Assembly (NCBI GenBank): GCA_003584875.1
Contig: QVQD01000198.1
Location: forward strand, 1-37,585
From: Methylococcales bacterium
GTDB lineage: Bacteria; Pseudomonadota; Gammaproteobacteria; Methylococcales; Methylomonadaceae
Direction of reading: 5' to 3'
DNA length: 37,585 nt
This document shows, piece after piece, positions 18,485 through 27,688 of this stretch. A program made the position numbers and the translations under genes. The first letter of the stretch is position 1. Each line of letters opens with the position of its first letter. The notes below the pieces were generated by a model. It ran no database searches. It was not told the DNA's origin and saw nothing but the letters and a program-made list of their open reading frames with translations.

Positions 18485-20692
18485 TTACCTTTTTTCTACA
18501 TCAGCACTAGTTTCATAATTATCCAGTGATACCTTTTGATAAATTCCGGTTAATTTGCGTTTAAATTCATCAGAGATTAGTCTTGAATCCTGCTTGCTTT
18601 TTACTACACGTGGCGTAATTAAAATAACTAGTTCATTCTTAGATCGATTATAAGTGGTGTTGCCAAATAATGAACCTATCCATGGCAGATCATATAAAAG
18701 AGGAAAGCCACTTTTGACTGCGGTGTTAGTGTCATCGATTAAACCACCTAAAACGATGGTTTCTCCATCATTAACGGCAATTGAGCTTTCAATTTCTTTT
18801 TTCTGAATGGTGGGCGAAGTAGCGACCCCTGTTGTTGTTAATACCGGCACACTAAATACTTGTTTAATATCCATAATAACCATGCCGTTCGAATTGACTC
18901 GTGGAGTTACTTCTAAAGTCACACCTGTATCTTTGTATTGAATTGAACTTCCTAAGGCTATGGTTGGTGTTGATCCACTAGCTACGGGTAGGGATGAAGT
19001 ACTCGTTTGTATAGGTACCTGATCACCTACGTTAATTTTTGCTTTCTGGTTATTCAATACCATTAAAGACGGTGATGAAATAACATTAAGGTTACCTTTG
19101 TCGGCTTGTGCGCTCAATATACTATTAACGGCACCAGAGTTATAGACTGCACTTAAACCACCGGTAGCAAAGGCAGAAGTCGCTGCATAGGCAATACTTC
19201 CTAGTTGCTGGGCACCGCCCAAGGCGTTACTCACAGAACTATTGTTTTTATTTAAATACCAAGCGATACCATATTTTAAATCATCTGTTAATTTAACCGA
19301 AGCGATCGTGGCATCAATCAGTACTTGCAATGGGACGATATCAAGTTGTTCAATAATAGGCTTAATTACAGCATACTCTTGTGCTGTAGCAACAATGACG
19401 ACTGCATTATTAGCTTTATCGGAAATTATTCTGACATTGCCTACATTTGAAACTTTGGCAGTACCTGTGCCTGAGCTGCTAGTTGATTTATGTGTCGATG
19501 TAGGTGTTGATGAATTAGTGCTTGATGATCCACCTAGCGATGTATCTGTTGAAGACTTATTCGTTATGGTTGCGGCTGTTTGGCCAGGGGCTACTTTTGC
19601 AGAACTCGATTTCTTCTGGGCGTCGGCAAAAATGTCATTTAAGGTCTCTGCTAATTCTTCAGCATTTGCATGTTGAACTTTATAAACATTGACTCCGCCA
19701 CCTCCAGAAGCTGAGTTAGCTCTGTCTAACCTAAGCACCCAATTCTCAATATCTTTTAAATAATGTCCTTGATGGGTAACAGCCAAAACGGCATTTAATC
19801 GCTGTATCGGTATAAACTGAAAGAATTCAGATTCATCAGATTTAGCTTTTTGATGAAAAATACCTTCTAGTTCTTTAATAACGGTATCTGGATCAACATG
19901 AGCAAGGGTAAACAAGCCAAAAGACCGTCCTTTTAATAAATCAATGTCAAATGTGCTAATTAGCTCTATGACTCTGGCTATTTCATCAGCAGTCCCAGAT
20001 GCCACTATGATATTGCGACTGCCATCAATATTAAGTATGGTTTTTTCATGTACCAATGGCTTTATGATATCGGCAACTTCTTGGGCTGCAACATTTTTGA
20101 CTGGAATAACTCGGGTTTGATAGCCTGTTTTACTACTTGCTATATTGGAGGTGTATAAGGCTTCTGCAGTGGGTTCAATGTGATAAATACGACCATCTTT
20201 AACTAAGGCAGCATTGTTCATCCGTAGAACCATTTCTAGAGTAGGAATCAACTCTTCTTTGCTTAACGCTTCTGTAGTTTGTAAGGTGACTTTGCCGACT
20301 ACTTTTGGACTGAGAACATAATTCTGACCGAGAATGTCGCTCAAAACCACTTTAGCAACCTCGCCAATGTCTGCATCGTCAAAATTTAAGCTATAAGTTC
20401 CAGCATTTGGTGAACTAACTCCTCTATGCTGTGGAATAGAGTCGGGGACAAAGTGATCAGTTCCTGGATATATTTCACTAGCTGTTTTTGAGGCTTTAGT
20501 GGTAGGCGGTGTGTTTTGCAAGCCTTTAATAGCCACATCTTGCTGATTATCTTGTTGTACAGGTATGATCGGTGTTAAAGGTAATTTATCCGCTGTAAAA
20601 GGTTTTAATGCCTCACAGCCAGTTAGAGATAAACTCATCAAAAGAACATAGGAGATTGTTTTTTTATTGGTTGTCATGATCAATGATTTCAA
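18485..20692 (-). CDS. gspD: Type II secretion system secretin GspD
   Basis: Lipobox LSLTGCEAL; N-domains (IPVKNVAAQEVADIIKPLV); secretin domain VQVPIQ-like GDQVPIQTSTSS, IQYKDTGVTLEVTPRVNSNG, VLGGLIDDTN, ELVILITPRVV. Likely true start MTTNKK, 5 codons inside. Confidence 0.95.
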   Translation of the reverse strand: MKSLIMTTNKKTISYVLLMSLSLTGCEALKPFTADKLPLTPIIPVQQDNQQDVAIKGLQNTPPTTKASKTASEIYPGTDHFVPDSIPQHRGVSSPNAGTYSLNFDDADIGEVAKVVLSDILGQNYVLSPKVVGKVTLQTTEALSKEELIPTLEMVLRMNNAALVKDGRIYHIEPTAEALYTSNIASSKTGYQTRVIPVKNVAAQEVADIIKPLVHEKTILNIDGSRNIIVASGTADEIARVIELISTFDIDLLKGRSFGLFTLAHVDPDTVIKELEGIFHQKAKSDESEFFQFIPIQRLNAVLAVTHQGHYLKDIENWVLRLDRANSASGGGGVNVYKVQHANAEELAETLNDIFADAQKKSSSAKVAPGQTAATITNKSSTDTSLGGSSSTNSSTPTSTHKSTSSSGTGTAKVSNVGNVRIISDKANNAVVIVATAQEYAVIKPIIEQLDIVPLQVLIDATIASVKLTDDLKYGIAWYLNKNNSSVSNALGGAQQLGSIAYAATSAFATGGLSAVYNSGAVNSILSAQADKGNLNVISSPSLMVLNNQKAKINVGDQVPIQTSTSSLPVASGSTPTIALGSSIQYKDTGVTLEVTPRVNSNGMVIMDIKQVFSVPVLTTTGVATSPTIQKKEIESSIAVNDGETIVLGGLIDDTNTAVKSGFPLLYDLPWIGSLFGNTTYNRSKNELVILITPRVVKSKQDSRLISDEFKRKLTGIYQKVSLDNYETSADVEKR

Positions 20693-21335
20693 AACCGCCT
20701 ACAGCGGGTTGTGGGTTATTAGGTGCAGTAAATGGATTAAATGGATTAGGCACGTCAGCAATGGGAGGATTACTGGCTGCGTCTGGTGCTGCTGCTGGTA
20801 TTATAGGTGTATTTGGATTATTGGAAAGTTCCTTCGGCTTGGATTTTTGCAGTAATAATTCTTTAGATAGATTATTTTGCTCAAATAGAACCCGATCTTT
20901 TTTAATTTCTGTTAGCTTCCAGCCATCAATCTCAGCACCAACAATTAATTTTCGATATCTGGTTTTGGTTCCTTTTGTTATTGCTCGACTCAGTAAAGCT
21001 GTTAATCCATTGGCTGTAGTATAAACGCCATTAAGTTGCCAGTCGAAAGTATTGGCTGTTATTTGAATATTTTGTGGTGCTTCTTTTGAGGGTTCTATTA
21101 CTGCTCTTCTACCTTTTATAAACAGAGGTCGAGTCGATAAATCTTGATAATTTTCCTCAGACTGTTTAAGTAGATCTATAACAGGCATTTCATCAAGAGA
21201 TTGCGTTTCTTTTATTGCAACGCTTGAATTTAATGCTTTTTTCTGCTGCCATGCCGAGTAAAACCACTCGGACACTAAAGTCAATGTACATGCTAAGCAA
21301 ATGACCGCTAGAACTGTATGTGTTTTTCTGTTCAT
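20664..21335 (-). CDS. GspC/PilP-like T2SS inner-membrane linker protein
   Basis: Single N-terminal TM, STRPLFIKGRR, and HR-like region WQLNGVYTTANGLTALLSRAITKGTKTRYRKLIVGAEIDGWKLTEI; position next to gspD. Confidence 0.72.
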   Translation of the reverse strand: MNRKTHTVLAVICLACTLTLVSEWFYSAWQQKKALNSSVAIKETQSLDEMPVIDLLKQSEENYQDLSTRPLFIKGRRAVIEPSKEAPQNIQITANTFDWQLNGVYTTANGLTALLSRAITKGTKTRYRKLIVGAEIDGWKLTEIKKDRVLFEQNNLSKELLLQKSKPKELSNNPNTPIIPAAAPDAASNPPIADVPNPFNPFTAPNNPQPAVGGFEIIDHDNQ

Positions 21336-21922
21336 TCTGCTAGCTTTCTCATGAAACTAACTGCTTGAAAATTAACATTTAATACATTGCTGGCTTCAAT
21401 CTTATGTGTAACTAAATTCATAGTTCCGTGTTGCATAGGTCTAATATCGATTTGGTCAATTATAATTAATGGAGTCGATGTTTCTATTTTGTAAAGTACT
21501 TTTCGCAATACCTCGCTGCTCCCCATCATTCTTACGCTAATCGTTATTTTACTAAACTTATTTTTATTATTGACTGGAAGAGCTTGGGTGCTGCTTAATT
21601 CACCGCCTGCATCAACAATTGTTTTTTTAATAAACGCCTGCATTTCAGCTGAGGCTAAAGCATCTGTTTCCTGGCTATTAAAGTAACCTTGTTGATCATG
21701 TTGTTGTTTTATTTTGGCCATACTAGCAATGACCGTATTTTTTGTGGCCAAAATGCGTTCATATTGTTGTAATCTAAACATCAAGTCATTTTTAGATTTA
21801 CTCAGTTCCAGGCCTTTGCTAAGCAAAGGTACCATAATGATTAGGCAGAAAATAAGCACTATAAAAATTAATAAGCCTACTGCTAGCCAGCGTTGTTTAT
21901 TTTGAATAGTTAGGATATTCAT
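21332..21922 (-). CDS. gspM: GspM/PilO-like T2SS protein
   Basis: Short N-terminal cytoplasmic part, TM, coiled coil, ferredoxin-like C-terminal region; follows gspL-like gene with 4-bp overlap. Confidence 0.75.
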   Translation of the reverse strand: MNILTIQNKQRWLAVGLLIFIVLIFCLIIMVPLLSKGLELSKSKNDLMFRLQQYERILATKNTVIASMAKIKQQHDQQGYFNSQETDALASAEMQAFIKKTIVDAGGELSSTQALPVNNKNKFSKITISVRMMGSSEVLRKVLYKIETSTPLIIIDQIDIRPMQHGTMNLVTHKIEASNVLNVNFQAVSFMRKLAE

Positions 21923-23022
21923 TGATGTGCTCCTTTTGGAGTTACATCAACAGTAATCTGGAAACGTTCGATCTTATTAATGGCATCTTGGGTCACGGGC
22001 GACGCAAATCGGACATGAGTAAACAACTCAGATGCTTCAAGTATTGCTATCAATGTTGAAGCGGTTGGTGATTCGCCTTGTATTTGTAAGTGTCCATCTG
22101 AATATTGTACATAACTTAACCAAGTATCATCATTTATAAGTGAGCTTAAGGTATTTAGCATTTCAATCATGGGAGGCGCAGCACTTTTTTCTGCTAGCAA
22201 TTGACGAGTTTCATCAATAGAAGCATCTATTTCTTTCTGCAAGGCTTTAACTTTTTTAGCGTCTTTTTCTAGAGCATTAGTTTTGAGTTGTAAAGCATCA
22301 ATGGTTTTGCTTTCAAGCCAAATAGGAGTTGCTATAACCGCCACTAATAATAAACCGGTCAACATTATGAGTGTTGAGTTAATTATATGGGTTATTTTTG
22401 GCGTTTTTTGTCTTAGTGGTTCAGGCAGTAAATTAAAGTGGTCATCAATTCGATTAATATCTAAGGTTGGATCGTCTAAATAAGCCAATTGAGGTGACAA
22501 GCCCATAGCGCTGCAATCATCAAAGAGTCCATCAAGAATTGCTCGAGTTGTTAATATTAACATCACCCTAATCTGTCCCAGTTCATTGCTATCATTCAGT
22601 CGCTTAACTGTAAAATAAACCTGTTCAGGCTTAAAGGGGGTATAACGATCGAGTTCGTAGGATACTACTTGTAAGAGATTTTCTTTTGCCACAGAAGGTA
22701 AGCTGAGTTCTTTTTGAATAGCGTATTGACTAGACAATCTGAGTATTACTTTAGCTTTAATGAGTCGTTCATCTTTTTCTCGCAGAGTTTTAAATTGCGC
22801 TAGGCCAGATTCATCTCGGTCTACTGTTGCCAGTAGTTCGGACTCTTCCTTGTTTTGATAAGTGATTTTTAACTGATTGTTATCAAGGCTTACGATGAGA
22901 TAGCCTTGTTGGTCAGTAACCAAGTCTTTGAGTTTATCTGGGACTAAAAAGTCTAATTCACGCTTCCACCAGCGTAAAAACTGCTTAAAGTCTAGATCAA
23001 TTGTTGAATTCAGGTTCAGCAT
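21919..23022 (-). CDS. gspL: GspL/PilN-like T2SS protein
   Basis: LQVVSYELDRYTPFKPEQVYF, TM around IMLTGLLLVAVIATPIWL, PilN-like periplasmic region; syntenic position between gspK and gspM. Confidence 0.82.
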   Translation of the reverse strand: MLNLNSTIDLDFKQFLRWWKRELDFLVPDKLKDLVTDQQGYLIVSLDNNQLKITYQNKEESELLATVDRDESGLAQFKTLREKDERLIKAKVILRLSSQYAIQKELSLPSVAKENLLQVVSYELDRYTPFKPEQVYFTVKRLNDSNELGQIRVMLILTTRAILDGLFDDCSAMGLSPQLAYLDDPTLDINRIDDHFNLLPEPLRQKTPKITHIINSTLIMLTGLLLVAVIATPIWLESKTIDALQLKTNALEKDAKKVKALQKEIDASIDETRQLLAEKSAAPPMIEMLNTLSSLINDDTWLSYVQYSDGHLQIQGESPTASTLIAILEASELFTHVRFASPVTQDAINKIERFQITVDVTPKGAHQ

Positions 23023-24028
23023 ATTGTTTTACTAATAATTCGGTCATTGCATCAACAAATAATGACTTACTACGAGTCGTTAGCTGTTGCCATTTTAAAA
23101 CTTGATAAGGACTCTGTTGAAATGTGCTGTTTTGCGCCACTAAGAAAGCGGATTGTTTTATGACCACGCTGATTATGGCACTAGCTTCATCATTCAATAT
23201 AGCCTCAGATACTAATGTTATTGTATTGATTTGTTCAGGTATTGGTGTTTGTCCAGGCGATGGTGCTTGCCCAGTTGCGTTAGTAGGTGTGCTGCTAATA
23301 GTCTGTGTTGGATTAGATGTAAATGCAGGTGCTGGTAAGTTATTTATTGCGCTGTCCAATCGGGCTTTCATATAAGAATCTATAAGACTAGTATCCACGT
23401 CGGGAATTATCTGCAAAACTTCTTTAGCGGCAAGTTGTTCGGAAACTTTCGATTGTCCTGAATAAACCGTTATTAAAGGTTCTATCTGAGAAAATATTGA
23501 TTCATTCATGCCCAGTACTAACTGTAATTCTTCAAGAGATTCAAAAGGTTTGTTTCTAGGCTGATAATTTAAGCCAGCATCTTTATATTCTTTTTTTTCT
23601 GCGCCATCGTTATGAACTAGATCATCTTCGTCACGCCAATCGATAATGGCTGCAGCTAATTTTGATTTTTGCTCTGCTTGGTTAGTAACTGTGGCCATTA
23701 GAGCTTCCAGCAAAACTTGATCCGCTTTATTAATATCTATCTTGCCTTTTTCTGCTAATAGTCGAACCCGAATTTTGGCATCGCTCGAAATTATTTCATA
23801 AATACTGCCGTCTGTCCTCCAACGTTTATTTTGATCAGGATTCAATAACATCAGTTCTGCCATCGCTATTCCTGATTCGGCAACTGATATGGCTTGAGCA
23901 TTATTTTTAATGCCTGCAGTAATAGATGCTTCTCTGCGCATTGTTAGAACGAAACTGCCCGCCATAATGGTCAGCAAACTCAATACCCATAGTACTAGAA
24001 CCAATGCCATCCCTTTTTGTTTTGTCAT
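22997..24028 (-). CDS. gspK: T2SS minor pseudopilin GspK
   Basis: KQKGMALVLVLWVLSLLTIMAGSFVLTMRREA; SGIAMAELML; KGKIDINKAD; DWRDEDD. Confidence 0.92.
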   Translation of the reverse strand: MTKQKGMALVLVLWVLSLLTIMAGSFVLTMRREASITAGIKNNAQAISVAESGIAMAELMLLNPDQNKRWRTDGSIYEIISSDAKIRVRLLAEKGKIDINKADQVLLEALMATVTNQAEQKSKLAAAIIDWRDEDDLVHNDGAEKKEYKDAGLNYQPRNKPFESLEELQLVLGMNESIFSQIEPLITVYSGQSKVSEQLAAKEVLQIIPDVDTSLIDSYMKARLDSAINNLPAPAFTSNPTQTISSTPTNATGQAPSPGQTPIPEQINTITLVSEAILNDEASAIISVVIKQSAFLVAQNSTFQQSPYQVLKWQQLTTRSKSLFVDAMTELLVKQYAEPEFNN

Positions 24029-24696
24029 TAGTCTGATCTAGGGTTGTTGAAATTCATGGGAGCATCGCTTGAGTTGGTATTGATGTTTACGCCCTCAACT
24101 TTAAGTTCAAGAATCATTTCCGGATAAATAATGTCATTGTCTAAACTGATGTTGATTTTAATCAATCGAGGCAAGGCATTTGAATTTAGCCATTTATCCT
24201 GCCATTTAGCGACACTAATTCCGTCAGTAGAACCAAAATAGGCTAAAGTAAAATCACTAATATGGCTGATTAATGTTTCTTCTTCCTTATGCCATGTTGC
24301 ACCTTCAGCTAGAGGAAAAAAAGGACTTAAGGTAATTTTGATAAGTGAGTCATTATTTTCTGATTCTAAATCGACAGAAAATAACTGCAAGCCTGATCTA
24401 CCTGCACTAGCAGGTAAAGCTGAAACAAATTGTAGTGAATGTTCTGTGCCCTGAAAAGAAAAGGACTTTTGTTCACTTGAAAAATCATTCCATAAGGGCT
24501 GTGCTAAAGACAAATGCTGATGAAAAAAATTATAAACGACCGCAAAATCATTGACATCGGTGATTTTATTTTCACCTTTTTCCCAGCTATCTGCACAAAT
24601 CTTTAAACTGCCAAACAATAAAACCATCATCATGCTTAACAAGGTCATGGCGATTAGTACTTCAATCAAAGTAAAGCCTTGAGTCTGATGCCTCAT
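24028..24696 (-). CDS. gspJ: T2SS minor pseudopilin GspJ
   Basis: QGFTLIEVLIAMTLLSMMMVLLFGSL prepilin N-terminus and synteny. Confidence 0.85.
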   Translation of the reverse strand: MRHQTQGFTLIEVLIAMTLLSMMMVLLFGSLKICADSWEKGENKITDVNDFAVVYNFFHQHLSLAQPLWNDFSSEQKSFSFQGTEHSLQFVSALPASAGRSGLQLFSVDLESENNDSLIKITLSPFFPLAEGATWHKEEETLISHISDFTLAYFGSTDGISVAKWQDKWLNSNALPRLIKINISLDNDIIYPEMILELKVEGVNINTNSSDAPMNFNNPRSD

Positions 24697-25109
24697 ATAG
24701 ATTTATTTAATAACTTTAATGTGGTTAACTCAAGCTGCCGGTCACTGAGCATGTCATCTCCCCAATGAACGCTGATCTTTACTTTGAAAAGTTCCGCTGG
24801 TAATATTTTTGTATCAATTTGGTCATCATTAAAGGTAAATGGACTAATTTCAATTTGCCAATGATAAATATTATTTTCTATTCCAGTTGTTTGGCCGATT
24901 TGCAAGGGTGTTTCAATACCCGTTTTAGCCATTAAGCTTTCAGATATTTGCACGGCTGTTGTATAGTTTTCGGCAATAATAGCGGTATTAACACCTGCTG
25001 AAAATATTTTTAATAAAATACCTAGGGACAGGGCGAGAATTGAAAATGCAATTAGAATTTCCAATAAAGAAAAGCCCTGTTGTTTATTGTTTGGCATCAA
25101 TGTCACCAA
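24693..25109 (-). CDS. gspI: T2SS minor pseudopilin GspI
   Basis: QGFSLLEILIAFSILALSLGILLKIFSAG prepilin N-terminus and synteny. Confidence 0.85.
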   Translation of the reverse strand: MVTLMPNNKQQGFSLLEILIAFSILALSLGILLKIFSAGVNTAIIAENYTTAVQISESLMAKTGIETPLQIGQTTGIENNIYHWQIEISPFTFNDDQIDTKILPAELFKVKISVHWGDDMLSDRQLELTTLKLLNKSI

Positions 25110-25548
25110 GTTTAATTTGACCGGTTAACCAGTTGATATTAATTTCTGCAGCAAGTTTATCTTGTTCTAGGGTAATTCTTCCTCCAGTAGATGAACCATC
25201 AGGGAAAAATCGAATATTTCCTATGCCATTTCCGCTCAGTTCGCTTTGTGCGGTGACTACGGTAAGCGAAATGTTTTTAGGAATAACATAACTTTTAGGT
25301 CGATCGCTTACGGTATAAGTATTTTCGGCAAGATCAATTGTCATGGTTGTTTCTTGATGCAATATTAAAGCCTGTCCCCGTGTATACCTCAAAGCAGAAA
25401 CCATATCTCTGCTTGCTACCCTAATGGCAGTAGTACTATTTCCTGACGACAGATTAATTCCAACTACTGAAAAACCCAATATCATAATAAATAATACGAC
25501 CAGCAACTCAAGTAGGGTAAAGCCATTATTTAGTGTTAATCGTCTCAT
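25084..25548 (-). CDS. gspH: T2SS minor pseudopilin GspH
   Basis: NGFTLLELLVVLFIMILGFSVVGINL; GspH-like FFPDGSSTGGRITL. Confidence 0.87.
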   Translation of the reverse strand: MRRLTLNNGFTLLELLVVLFIMILGFSVVGINLSSGNSTTAIRVASRDMVSALRYTRGQALILHQETTMTIDLAENTYTVSDRPKSYVIPKNISLTVVTAQSELSGNGIGNIRFFPDGSSTGGRITLEQDKLAAEININWLTGQIKLGDIDAKQ

Positions 25549-25665
25549 AAGTTTTCGTTGAGTTAATCGATTATTGATGACTGGACAAGTAAAAGTTGCG
25601 TTATCGTTACATTATTACACCCTAAGGACAGCTCGCGATCTGTCCCTAGATAAGATCGGTCTACA

Positions 25666-25868
25666 GCATAGGTATCTACACAAATAATTGTTAGCATTCC
25701 CAAGCGAGAACGATAACCTTGTGGTGAAGATCGTAGGGGCGTATTGCATACGCCCTTATAAAATAAAATCTATAACATTGGACTTTCGATGTTGGGCGTA
25801 TGCAATACGCCCCTACGATGATTTTTATCGTTTCCACGCCGATAAGAAACTTGTGTAGATACCTATGC
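25666..25868. repeat. 203-bp nested inverted repeat containing family-1 unit copy 2 (25733-25816)
   Basis: Outer perfect 18-bp arms GCATAGGTATCTACACAA / TTGTGTAGATACCTATGC surround the inverted 84-bp unit with its own 23-bp TIRs. Confidence 0.9.
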
Positions 25869-25940
25869 CCCTACAGAGTAAAGCCTTGTGGCTCTTGAAG
25901 CCTAGGAGCGTCTCTCCCTGTTGGGATGATGGCTTGTGAA

Positions 25941-26005
25941 GTAGGAGCGACAAATTTGCTCAGTAATCCGATGTGCAACGAAAAGAGTGAATTTGTTGAA
26001 CCTAC
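25941..26005. repeat. Degenerate family-4 REP-like repeat
   Basis: GTAGGAGCGACAAATTTGCTCAGTAATCCGATG ... GTGAATTTGTTGAACCTAC. Confidence 0.65.
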
Positions 26006-26032
26006 TTTCAGATCGTCAAGTATCAGTTGAGA

Positions 26033-26458
26033 TTACCAACTAACAATATCTTGATCTTCGCCTTCACCACCTTCTTTATTGTCTGCACCAAAGGTGTATA
26101 AATCAAATTTTCCATGCTCACCCGGTGATACATAATGGTATTCCTGTTGCCATGGATCTAAGGGGATTTTAGATTTACGCAAATAAGGGCCATTCCAGCG
26201 TTTGCTGCTATCTGGTGTTTCAATCAATGCTTTTAAGCCTTCGTCACTGCTTGGGTAACTGCCTACATCAAGTTTATACATGTCCAAGGTAGCCGCTAAA
26301 TCTTCAATTTGTACTTTTGCTGCTTTAGTTTTGGATTCTCCCATGTGCTTCATGACTTGAGGACCTACTATTCCAGCCAGCATGGCAATGATGCCTAGCA
26401 CGACTAATAATTCAAGTAAGGTAAAGCCTGATTCTGAAAGTGGTTTAATTTGTTTCAT
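26033..26458 (-). CDS. gspG: T2SS major pseudopilin GspG
   Basis: SGFTLLELLVVLGIIAMLAGIVGPQVMKHMGESKTKAAKVQIEDL; DPWQQEYHYVSPGEHGKFDLYTFGADNKEGGEGEDQDI. Confidence 0.96.
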   Translation of the reverse strand: MKQIKPLSESGFTLLELLVVLGIIAMLAGIVGPQVMKHMGESKTKAAKVQIEDLAATLDMYKLDVGSYPSSDEGLKALIETPDSSKRWNGPYLRKSKIPLDPWQQEYHYVSPGEHGKFDLYTFGADNKEGGEGEDQDIVSW

Positions 26459-26475
26459 GGTTAGTATTGTTTCCG

Positions 26476-27687
26476 TTAAAAAGCTAGATCATTCACGCTT
26501 AAGATTGCCAATAAAATCGACACGATGATACCTGCAATCATCAATCCTAAACTAATTATTAATACAGGCTCAAGAAAAGCTAGTAGTCGCTGTATGGCTA
26601 CCCTAAGTTGTTTGTCATAAATAGTGGCTACGCGCAGCAACATTTCCTCTAGTCGACCCGTTTCTTCACCCATTTTAATCATTTGCATAGCCATTTTAGG
26701 AAACAAATCCATGCCCAATAAGGCATCTGATAAATGTTTACCTTGTTTTAACTGTTGCTCTGCATCCTCAATAGCTGCTGCCAACACCAAGTTTTCGACA
26801 GTTTCTCTGACTATGGTTAATGCTGCTAGTAATGAAACACCATTGCCCAGTAAGGTTCCCAGGGTGCGACTGATGTTTGCAGTTTCTTTGTGGGTTATAA
26901 TTGTTCCAGCTAACGGAAGTTTTAAAAAACGGCCATCCCAGACTTTTTTTGTTAAAGGATCAGCTAATTGTAATTTCATATAGCTAGAAATAAAAATAAT
27001 ACTGACTAATAATGCCCACCAATAGCTTTGTAGCCATTCTGCTAATGCCACCACAATTTGAGTTGAGACTGGCAAAGATTTGCCCGCGCTTTCGAACATT
27101 TCAGTAAATTGCGGCACTACAAAAGTGAGCATTACAAATAATGAGGCTAATGACATTACCAATAATATGGCAGGATAAATTAATGCTGTACTTACCGTGT
27201 CTTTTAATTCTTGCGAGCGCTCCAGATATTCAGCTAGTCGAGCCAATACCGAGCCCAGACTTCCACCAGCTTCGCCAGCTCTTATCATATTCAAATAAAA
27301 CTTACTGAAAATGCCTGATTGTTGCTCTAGAGCATCGGCCAAGGTCGCGCCACCTTTTACTTTGTCGAGTACTCGGGCAATCAATTTACTTAATTGTGCA
27401 TGGTCTTCAGTTAAATCTATTAAGACGAGTAAAGATTTATCCAAAGGTAAGTCAGATTCCAGTAATGTGGCCAGTTCTCCTGTTAAAAGAGCGATGTCTT
27501 TCTGCGATAATTTAGATTGTTTTGCTTGCAAGCCAAAAAATGATCGGCTATTAGCCGGCGCAACACGAATTGGGATATAACCTTCAGAATGTAAAGTGGC
27601 AATCAAAGTATGCTCATTGATGGCGTCTCTAATACCTTCTTCTGTTTCACCCAGATTATTAACGGCTTTAAAAGTAAATAGAGGCAT
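26476..27687 (-). CDS. gspF: T2SS inner membrane platform protein GspF
   Basis: MPLFTFKAVNNLGETEEG; MIRAGEAGGSLGSVLARLAEYLERSQEL; MIKMGEETGRLEEMLLRVATIYD. Confidence 0.96.
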   Translation of the reverse strand: MPLFTFKAVNNLGETEEGIRDAINEHTLIATLHSEGYIPIRVAPANSRSFFGLQAKQSKLSQKDIALLTGELATLLESDLPLDKSLLVLIDLTEDHAQLSKLIARVLDKVKGGATLADALEQQSGIFSKFYLNMIRAGEAGGSLGSVLARLAEYLERSQELKDTVSTALIYPAILLVMSLASLFVMLTFVVPQFTEMFESAGKSLPVSTQIVVALAEWLQSYWWALLVSIIFISSYMKLQLADPLTKKVWDGRFLKLPLAGTIITHKETANISRTLGTLLGNGVSLLAALTIVRETVENLVLAAAIEDAEQQLKQGKHLSDALLGMDLFPKMAMQMIKMGEETGRLEEMLLRVATIYDKQLRVAIQRLLAFLEPVLIISLGLMIAGIIVSILLAILSVNDLAF

Positions 27688-27688
27688 C

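Noticed and set aside
19242-19676. 144-aa plus-strand ORF antisense to gspD
   Set aside because: Overlaps the low-complexity Ser/Thr linker of GspD; composition explained by the opposite strand.
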